From the NCBI GenBank assembly GCA_030043395.1, contig JASHXW010000596.1:1-9033 (forward strand): a stretch of 9,033 nt of DNA, read 5' to 3'. Positions 1 through 4,633 of the stretch are shown one piece after another. How positions within the stretch are numbered: the first letter of the stretch is position 1; the number at the start of each line of letters is the position of its first letter. Under the pieces are notes generated by a model. The model did no database searches and had not been told where the DNA came from. It saw only the letters and a list, made by a program, of their open reading frames with translations. The DNA is from Streptosporangiaceae bacterium. GTDB taxonomy: Bacteria > Actinomycetota > Actinomycetes > Streptosporangiales > Streptosporangiaceae. A program made the position numbers and the translations under genes.

Positions 1-313
1 GATCGGGCGTGGGCCCGAGCTCGCAGTTCAGCGACCTGGCCAGGATCCGGGCGCTGGAGGTCTTGCCACAGCCGCGTGGCCCGCTGAACAGGTAGGCGTG
101 ATGCACCCGGCCGCTCCGCAGCGCCTGCCGCAGCGGCTCGGTGACGTGATCCTGGCCCTTGACCTCGGCGAACGTGGCTGGCCGGTACCGGCGGTAGAGC
201 GCCAGCGGCGCCTCGGCCGCCTGGGGGCGAGGTGGTTCCCGCTTGGTGGTCTTGCTGGCCGAGGCCTTGCTACTCGACGCCTTGGTGCCCGACCTAGAGG
301 CGTCACCGGCCAT
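1..313 (-). CDS. dnaX: DNA polymerase III subunit gamma/tau, N-terminal part (cut by the window edge)
   Basis: This is the clamp-loader ATPase of the replicative polymerase; it loads the beta clamp and ties the polymerase cores together. Only the first 104 codons are present; the gene continues past the left edge. After a 36-residue Ser/Ala/Lys-rich leader comes the family's LALYRRYRP start (residues 37-45), then [10 protein letters not shown] (48-57), [16 protein letters not shown] (71-86, Walker A with K84 and T85) and [10 protein letters not shown] (92-101). C98 fits the first cysteine of the DnaX zinc module. The ATG at 313-311 is chosen because AAGGAGG lies 4 bases upstream. The disordered basic leader before the conserved fold is longer than in E. 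coli DnaX. Identification is secure from the motifs; the C-terminal tau region and any tau/gamma frameshift site lie outside the window. Confidence 0.96.
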   Translation of the reverse strand, partial: MAGDASRSGTKASSSKASASKTTKREPPRPQAAEAPLALYRRYRPATFAEVKGQDHVTEPLRQALRSGRVHHAYLFSGPRGCGKTSSARILARSLNCELGPTPD

Positions 314-317
314 GACT

Positions 318-324
318 CCTCCTT
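318..324 (-). promoter_or_regulatory. Ribosome binding site of dnaX
   Basis: The minus strand reads AAGGAGG here, 4 bases before the dnaX ATG. It is a near-perfect anti-16S match and fixes the start codon. It lies only about 14-20 bases beyond the 3' end of the SRP RNA. Confidence 0.85.
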
Positions 325-337
325 ACATGGAGCGGAA

Positions 338-428
338 GGGACCCCTCGCACACCCGTCAGAGCCCGCGTACCCTTGCTGCCTTCCGGCCCTGGGGGAGTT
401 GGCGGGATAAACGCCGTGCGAGGGGTCT
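338..428 (-). ncRNA. ffs: Signal recognition particle RNA, small bacterial (4.5S-like) type
   Basis: This is the RNA core of the signal recognition particle. It binds Ffh and targets nascent membrane and exported proteins to FtsY and the translocon. On the minus strand the conserved domain IV core, CAGGGCCGGAAGGCAGCAAG (roughly 392-373), carries the GGAA tetraloop and the asymmetric internal loop that bind the Ffh M domain. The ends pair as a long terminal stem: ACCCCTCGCAC (426-416) with GTGCGAGGGGT (351-341). The about 90-nt length fits the single-hairpin SRP RNA of actinobacteria, with no Alu domain. Ends are approximate to a few bases. It lies between a divergent tRNA-Ser and dnaX; I recall this order from other actinobacteria but have not checked it. 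No terminator separates it from dnaX. Confidence 0.93.
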
Positions 429-434
429 GGGACC

Positions 435-440
435 AGTCTA
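435..440 (-). promoter_or_regulatory. Candidate -10 element of ffs
   Basis: The minus strand reads TAGACT, fitting the actinobacterial TAnnnT -10 pattern, 6-8 bases before the inferred 5' end of the SRP RNA (about 428). I see no clear -35 hexamer at normal spacing. The call rests on position and pattern only. Confidence 0.45.
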
Positions 441-518
441 GTCAGCACTCCGTCTAGCCTGCGCGCCCGCAGCCGCCGCCGCTACCTAATCCGGGTCAGA
501 GGCACCGTCCTGAGTCGG

Positions 519-524
519 TAGGCT
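519..524 (+). promoter_or_regulatory. Candidate -10 element of tRNA-Ser
   Basis: TAGGCT, a TAnnnT-type -10, ends 7 bases before the first base of the tRNA, so transcription could start at or next to the mature 5' end. It sits within the small symmetric stretch GGTAGGCTTACC (517-528). The -35 region is unremarkable. Confidence 0.4.
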
Positions 525-531
525 TACCGGC

Positions 532-616
532 GGAGGATTCGCCTAGTGGCCTAGGGCGCACGCTTGGAAAGCGTGTTGGGGGCAACCCCTCGCGAGTTCG
601 AATCTCGCATCCTCCG
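532..616 (+). tRNA. tRNA-Ser (anticodon GGA)
   Basis: This tRNA decodes UCC/UCU serine codons. The acceptor stem GGAGGAT (532-538) pairs with ATCCTCC (609-615), with discriminator G616. The anticodon stem CACGC (559-563) / GCGTG (571-575) closes a TTGGAAA loop with anticodon GGA at 566-568. The T arm is GCGAG (592-596), loop TTCGAAT, CTCGC (604-608). The long variable arm between 576 and 591 (GGGG/CCCC paired) marks class II and fits serine. No CCA is encoded; the next bases are CTCC, so CCA must be added after transcription. It is transcribed away from ffs and dnaX. Confidence 0.97.
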
Positions 617-1048
617 CTCCTCCGGCCTTGGACGACCTGCTCTGGCCGTCGACACCCCGCCGAGCGTCGGTAGTTGTCTTGCTTCTGTCTCGGTTAACCT
701 CTCCATCCGGGGTTTCGGCCACTGCCGAGCCGTGCGGAGATCGGCAATCGCAGGCCGACTCGTCCGAGCGCCTGTTCAGTCATCCGGCCAGCAGAGCCGG
801 TGCCTGGCGGCCTAGCACCGCGCCCTTTATCAGGGTGCTCAGGGGCGCGGCGGCCACGCTCGAAGGAGTGGCCTGCGGCCAGCATCGACGGCAGGCTGAG
901 GGCCATCAAGCCTGGGCTGGCGACTACTCTGGTCGTTGTCGACGAGGCCCGCCACTCGAAAGCAGGGTCTTCGCATAATGAAAGTCTGAGTGTCGCGAAA
1001 CGAAAGCGTCTAACGCGCGAATCGAACGTGCGCTGCTATCATCTGCCT
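617..1048 (+). other. Gene-poor stretch between tRNA-Ser and the ATPase gene
   Basis: I see no credible gene in these about 430 bases. The open frames are short, Arg/Pro/Ser-rich and resemble no family I know, and none has a good ribosome site with coding-like third-position bias. I also see no duplicated copy of the tRNA 3' end that would mark an integration site, and no integrase remnant. The last 80 bases are less GC-rich and contain candidate promoter elements for the downstream ATPase. The ATPase frame is open upstream as far as about 800, but that extension has no family similarity that I recognise. Confidence 0.6.
1034..1042 (+). promoter_or_regulatory. Candidate extended -10 promoter, giving a leaderless ATPase mRNA
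   Basis: TGCTATCAT reads as an extended -10 (TGn plus TATCAT). It ends 6 bases before the A of the ATG at 1049, so transcription would start at or within a base or two of the start codon. No Shine-Dalgarno sequence lies upstream of this ATG, which agrees with a leaderless transcript, common in actinobacteria. No good -35 is visible, as expected for an extended -10. Confidence 0.5.
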
Positions 1049-2293
1049 ATGACCAACTCTGAGTTCGTGCCCAGGCGGGCCGCTGCGGCGATCACGGACG
1101 CACTTGGCGACACGCGGGTAGTGCTGGTCAATGGCGCACGTCAGGCAGGGAAGAGCACGCTGGTCCGGGCTGTCGCCGGCCAGCACACGGCCGAGTGGCG
1201 TGACCTCGATGCGCCTCAGGACCTGCAGTCAGCCCTCGAAGACCCTGTCGGGTTCGTAGCCTTCGACGGCCTGATGGTGATCGATGAGATACAGCGCGCA
1301 CCGGAGTTGCTTCTTGCCATCAAAGCCAAGGTGGATGCCGACTCCAAGCCCGGGCAGTTCTTGCTCACTGGTTCGTCGCGCCTGCTCGGCCTGCGAGGGC
1401 TTCCTGACACGCTCCCCGGCCGCATGGAGACGATTGAGCTCTGGCCCTTTTCCCAGGGAGAGATCGACCGAACATCCGACAGGTTCGTTGATGCTGCCTT
1501 CCGCCTAGGCCCGGACTTGCAGCACGAGTCTGCTGCCACCCGCGAGGAATATTCTGACAGGCTCGTCCGTGGCGGGCTGCCAGAAGCAGTCGCACGCACT
1601 GATCCGCGCCGCCGGGGCCGGTTCCTCGACTCCTACGTCCAGAGCTTGATCGACCGGGATGTCAAGCAGCTAGTCGAGATCGAGCGTGCCCCGCAACTCG
1701 CGACCCTCATACGGCTGCTCGCCGCTCGATCCGGGACCATCGCCGCGCCTGGGAGTCTGGAGTCGGACCTGCGCATATCGCGGCCAACCGTCGCCCGGTA
1801 CATGCGGCTGCTAGAAGAGGTGTTCCTGATCAAGCGCATACCAGGCTGGTCGCGAAACCTTGGCACCCGCGCCACTGGCGCTCCGAAACTGATCTTCGTC
1901 GACTCCGGGATCGCGGCCCGCCAACTGGCGCTGGAATCTCATGCGCTACGTAGACCTGGGGCACCCTTTGGCCCGCTGCTGGAGAGCTTTGTCCTGGCAG
2001 AACTCGCCAGGCAGCTCTCGTGGTCACGCGAACTCGCAGATCTGTATCACTACCGTGATCACAACAAGGTTGAAGTCGACGGCGTTCTCGAGAACCGGCA
2101 CGGCCAGGTCGTGGGAATCGAGGTAAAGGCAGCGTCCACCGTCAGATCCGAGGACTTCGGCGGCCTCAGACAGCTCGCGGCCAGGCTCGGGGACGACTTC
2201 CTGACCGGGCTCGTCCTCTACACCGGCAGCGCCACGCTGCCGTTCGGCCCGAAACTACGCGCCATTCCGATCAGCTCCCTGTGGGAGCTTTAG
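1049..2293 (+). CDS. AAA family ATPase with DUF4143 C-terminal region
   Basis: This 414-residue protein belongs to the AAA ATPases with a C-terminal DUF4143 region, whose cellular role is not settled. Visible parts, in order, are Walker A GARQAGKST (29-37), Walker B LMVIDE (75-80), the sensor-like LLTGSSR (105-111), the GGLPEA segment (175-180), a winged-helix-like region (about 232-262, SRPTVARYMRLLEEVFLI) and a C-terminal YRDHNKVEVD...VGIEVKA stretch (335-361). D344, E358 and K360 in that stretch fit a PD-(D/E)XK nuclease-like core. Length is normal for the family and all ATPase motifs are intact. The ATG at 1049 is chosen because the family's N-terminus (a short helix, then the P loop near residue 30) starts there and a -10 element sits just upstream. 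The frame could extend to about 800, but those residues look non-coding. It stands alone, convergent with the next gene. It may be a genomic-island or toxin-antitoxin-like accessory gene, which is inference. Confidence 0.9.
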   Translation: MTNSEFVPRRAAAAITDALGDTRVVLVNGARQAGKSTLVRAVAGQHTAEWRDLDAPQDLQSALEDPVGFVAFDGLMVIDEIQRAPELLLAIKAKVDADSKPGQFLLTGSSRLLGLRGLPDTLPGRMETIELWPFSQGEIDRTSDRFVDAAFRLGPDLQHESAATREEYSDRLVRGGLPEAVARTDPRRRGRFLDSYVQSLIDRDVKQLVEIERAPQLATLIRLLAARSGTIAAPGSLESDLRISRPTVARYMRLLEEVFLIKRIPGWSRNLGTRATGAPKLIFVDSGIAARQLALESHALRRPGAPFGPLLESFVLAELARQLSWSRELADLYHYRDHNKVEVDGVLENRHGQVVGIEVKAASTVRSEDFGGLRQLAARLGDDFLTGLVLYTGSATLPFGPKLRAIPISSLWEL

Positions 2294-2326
2294 CCCCGGC
2301 GCCGCCTGGACCTTTCATCGGGCTAA
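2290..2326. terminator. Candidate bidirectional terminator hairpin between convergent genes
   Basis: TTAGCCC (2290-2296) is the exact reverse complement of GGGCTAA (2320-2326). Each arm contains the stop codon of one of the two convergent genes (TAG at 2291-2293 on plus, TAG at 2325-2323 on minus). The 23-base loop contains the palindrome CGGCGCCG (2297-2304). There is no T run on either side, so it would not be a classic intrinsic terminator. The stem is only 7 bp and could partly be chance. Confidence 0.35.
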
Positions 2327-3648
2327 GTGCCAGCGTTCAGCCAACTCCTGCCGGTGAAGCGGAGGATCTCGTTCTTCTCTGACTCGGCGAACGACTGCGC
2401 GCCGCCCACTGCCCAGCATTCCTTGGCGCTCGTGCAGAAGTCGGCGAACAACTCGTTGTATGAACCGCTGCCCGTACCAGGTTGGGGGACGGTCACCAGG
2501 AGCCACTTGCGCCCGGTCCAGTGCAGGACCTGATTCAAGTCGACGCCGTTGTTGTACAGGCCAACCGCCCAGCAGTTCGTGTCAGCCGTGCACGATACGC
2601 CGCTGAGCGCGCTGATGGCGTTGATGCCGGATGACGGGTTGGGCGTTGCCACGACGCGCCATTTCCCGCCGCGCAAGTGCAGGGCCTCGTTACGGTACGC
2701 GGTGGCATCGGTGGTCAGCCCGACGGCCCAGCATCTGTCCGCCGAGGTGCACGAGATGGCTTCGAGCCCGCTCTCCACGGTGCCCATGTCTGACTTGCCG
2801 GGGCTCGGAACCCTGACACTTGTCCACTTGCTGCCATTCCAGTGCAGGACTTCGTTCTCGAACCTGTCATTGCCAGTCGCGACCTTGCCATAGGTGCCGA
2901 CGCCCCAGCAGTTCGTCGCCGAGATACACCGGATCGCCGCCAGGCCGTTCGAATCGCCGGCCCCGGTGCCACCAGGCTCGGGCGTGCGAGACAGCGACCA
3001 GTGGGCGCCGTTCCAGTGCTCCACCAGATTCAGCGTCACGTCGTTCGAGCCGATCGAGTGACCGTCGTCCCCGTCGGCCCAGCAATTGGCCGCTGCGATG
3101 CACGCGACGTTGAACAGGTCGTTGAAGCCTTTGGGGTTGCCGCCAGGGTTGAGAGTCGGCACCCGTGCCCATTTCCTGCCGTTGAAGTGCAGCGCCTGGG
3201 TGCGCGAGCCGTTCGGGGTGTCGAATGAGCCGACAGCCCAGCAATTCGACCACGAGGTGCACCGGACGCTGTCGAGGGTGCTGCTGTCGCCCACCGCGGT
3301 GCCACCAGGGCTGGGCACCGGTACCCCTGACCACCTCGTCCCGTTGAAGTGCATCGCCTCGTTGCGGGTGGCGTTGTCCAGCTCTGCGCTGCCCACAGCC
3401 CAGCAGTCGGTCTTGGACAGGCAGAACACGCTGCCTAGCTCGTCATCGCCGATAATCGCGGCGGGCTGCTGGTCCGCCGGTGCTGCCAGGCCCGGCAGGA
3501 CCAGTGATCCATGCCCGAGCGAGGAGATAGCCGGAGTCCCGGACCGTGCAGGCCCGGCGGCCATGGCTGGCGCGCTGATCACGACCAAGCCAGCCCCGAC
3601 AAGCACCACACCCAGGGCGATCCGGCCGGCCGGCCGGATGATCCTCAT
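2323..3648 (-). CDS. Secreted protein of seven CxxxxxCWAVG repeats (likely beta-propeller)
   Basis: The 441-residue protein starts with a Sec signal peptide: RIIRPAGR, a hydrophobic core (about 11-24), then SAPAMA before a likely cleavage after residue 30. The mature part has seven repeats of about 52-59 residues with consensus (V/I)xCxSxxxCWAVG, about 14 residues, (N)xxLHWNGxxWxxVxxPxPGG. Cysteines fall at 76/82, 130/136, 183/189, 241/247, 300/306, 353/359 and 405/411. There are fourteen cysteines, all in CxxxxxC pairs, so each blade probably carries its own disulfide. Seven W-rich repeats of this size suggest a seven-bladed propeller of BNR/Kelch style; this is inference. I recognise the repeat type from actinobacterial exported proteins but know no function. 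The ATG at 3648 is chosen for the signal peptide and a GAGAGGG site 4 bases upstream; the frame is open further up but would lack the signal. It lies 92 bases behind another exported protein on the same strand. Confidence 0.88.
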   Translation of the reverse strand: MRIIRPAGRIALGVVLVGAGLVVISAPAMAAGPARSGTPAISSLGHGSLVLPGLAAPADQQPAAIIGDDELGSVFCLSKTDCWAVGSAELDNATRNEAMHFNGTRWSGVPVPSPGGTAVGDSSTLDSVRCTSWSNCWAVGSFDTPNGSRTQALHFNGRKWARVPTLNPGGNPKGFNDLFNVACIAAANCWADGDDGHSIGSNDVTLNLVEHWNGAHWSLSRTPEPGGTGAGDSNGLAAIRCISATNCWGVGTYGKVATGNDRFENEVLHWNGSKWTSVRVPSPGKSDMGTVESGLEAISCTSADRCWAVGLTTDATAYRNEALHLRGGKWRVVATPNPSSGINAISALSGVSCTADTNCWAVGLYNNGVDLNQVLHWTGRKWLLVTVPQPGTGSGSYNELFADFCTSAKECWAVGGAQSFAESEKNEILRFTGRSWLNAGT

Positions 3649-3740
3649 GGCACCCTCTCTGGCTGATCCGCGCTGATAGTGCGGGACACCAGGCATTGAT
3701 GCAGGGGCATATGCACGATCAGGGGGACCGGTTGCCGCCG

Positions 3741-4379
3741 CTACGTGTAGCTGAGCTGGACCAAGAGGTCGCAACTGGCCCCCGAGTGTGACTTCTTGAG
3801 CGGGCCGCCCACGGGCAGCGGCGGGGCGTACAGCAGGAAGCCGCTGCCGCCCGAGCACGACAGCGTCCCGGTGGACGCTGCCTTGATGGCGATGTAGTCA
3901 CCCTTGGTGACGTGCATGTTGACCCGGAAGCTCTGCACCACGTAGTGCTCGCCGTTCGTTCCCCCGCACGGACTCTGGCCGGCGTAGGTGATCTCGGGAC
4001 CGTTTGCCACGATCTTGGCCTTCTGGGCGCTCGGGTTGGCCTCGGCCAGCTGGAGCCGGAACTTGCCGGCCTTACACGACACCAGCTTCACGTGCTTGAC
4101 GGTTCCGGTCCTAGGGGCCGTGAAATGACTGCCGTTCTCGAACGCGGTGATGGCCACCCAGGTGCAGGTGGCTCCCTGCGGAATTCCGGCGCTCTCATCA
4201 CACGACTGGCCGTCCTGGGCGTTGGAGGGCTGGCTCTGAGAGGTCAGCTTCGCCCCGAAGTATGCCGGAGCCTTCGCGGTCGCCGCAGTGCCCATCGAGG
4301 TAGTCAGGCCCACCAGCGCGAGAGACCCCGCCAGCACGCTCAGCACTTTGGGGAAGTGCGGCCTCGAGCTCTTGCTCAT
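3741..4379 (-). CDS. Secreted six-cysteine protein of unknown function
   Basis: This 212-residue protein has a signal peptide: SKSSRPHFPK, a hydrophobic stretch (about 12-28), then GTAATA ending near residue 35, followed by KAPAYFG. The mature part has six cysteines (60, 72, 102, 138, 175, 203), enough for three disulfides. Segments such as ATCTWVAITAFE (70-81), GKFRLQLAEANP (105-116) and GDYIAIKA (160-167) alternate polar and hydrophobic residues, suggesting a beta-sandwich. I do not recognise a named family, though similar exported proteins occur in actinobacteria. The start is the ATG at 4379, because AAGGA lies 11 bases upstream at 4395-4391. The ATG four codons earlier overlaps that site and would add only MVHV. 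It is probably the first gene of a two-gene unit with the seven-repeat secreted protein. Residues 184-193 (YAPPLPVGGP) form a Pro/Gly-rich turn near the C-terminus. A role at the cell surface is inference. Confidence 0.85.
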   Translation of the reverse strand: MSKSSRPHFPKVLSVLAGSLALVGLTTSMGTAATAKAPAYFGAKLTSQSQPSNAQDGQSCDESAGIPQGATCTWVAITAFENGSHFTAPRTGTVKHVKLVSCKAGKFRLQLAEANPSAQKAKIVANGPEITYAGQSPCGGTNGEHYVVQSFRVNMHVTKGDYIAIKAASTGTLSCSGGSGFLLYAPPLPVGGPLKKSHSGASCDLLVQLSYT

Positions 4380-4512
4380 GACATGAACCATCCTTATCCC
4401 AAAGGGCTCCGAGCCTTGCGAAGACCAGACCTAGGTCAGCGCAAAGACATGGTCGCTGCGCGCCGGATTTGGTCTCAGGCTGGCGGGCGAATGGATCGTG
4501 CGCCATACGCAG

Positions 4513-4533
4513 CCGCCCACACAACCGCCCACA
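4513..4533. repeat. Short direct repeat in the divergent promoter region
   Basis: CCGCCCACA occurs at 4513-4521 and again at 4525-4533, a 12-base period. It lies between the divergent secreted-protein gene (start 4379) and the HTH-STAND gene (start 4634). The position would suit an operator for the XRE domain of the STAND protein, but this is conjecture, because XRE sites are usually inverted repeats. No strong sigma-70-like promoter stood out in the 254-base divergent region. Confidence 0.25.
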
Positions 4534-4620
4534 TCATGACGGGCAGCGCAGGTCCGACGTATGGTTGGCGCAGCGTGCTCTACTTCAGCGGCGGGGGCGA
4601 GGTGCAGTCTGTCGCTTCCG

Positions 4621-4625
4621 AAGGA
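4621..4625 (+). promoter_or_regulatory. Ribosome binding site that selects a TTG start
   Basis: AAGGA lies 8 bases before TTG at 4634, an ideal spacing. No ATG or GTG in the same frame lies near the conserved HTH domain; the only in-frame ATG, at 4469, would add 55 Arg-rich residues without family character. The site therefore decides the TTG start. Confidence 0.7.
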
Positions 4626-4633
4626 CGTGGGCC

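Noticed and set aside
98..457. Open frame of 119 codons on the plus strand across dnaX and ffs.
   Set aside because: It is antisense to dnaX and the SRP RNA, whose identities are certain. The residue make-up is that of a GC-rich shadow frame.
628..978. Open frames after the tRNA that could be a small gene.
   Set aside because: They show no ribosome site, no recognisable motif and a low-complexity Arg/Ala/Ser make-up.
1014..1036. T-arm-like sequence on the minus strand (GTTCGATTC with partly pairing flanks) before the ATPase, possibly a tRNA fragment.
   Set aside because: One of the five stem pairs fails, and no matching acceptor, anticodon or D arm lies at the right distance. It is most likely chance.
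800..1048. Extension of the ATPase by 83 residues at its N-terminus.
   Set aside because: The extension has no family similarity, contains the likely promoter, and the usual N-terminal layout of the family begins at 1049.
3707..3714. GCATATGC palindrome between the two secreted-protein genes as an operator.
   Set aside because: An 8-base palindrome is expected by chance in a window of this size, and nothing else supports it.
3649..3858. Extension of the seven-repeat protein by 70 residues, overlapping the upstream gene.
   Set aside because: It would bury the signal peptide and overlap the upstream secreted protein by more than 100 bases. The ATG at 3648 has its own ribosome site.
4469..4633. 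Extension of the STAND protein by 55 residues from ATG 4469.
   Set aside because: The residues are Arg-rich and not family-like, and a well-spaced AAGGA precedes TTG 4634.
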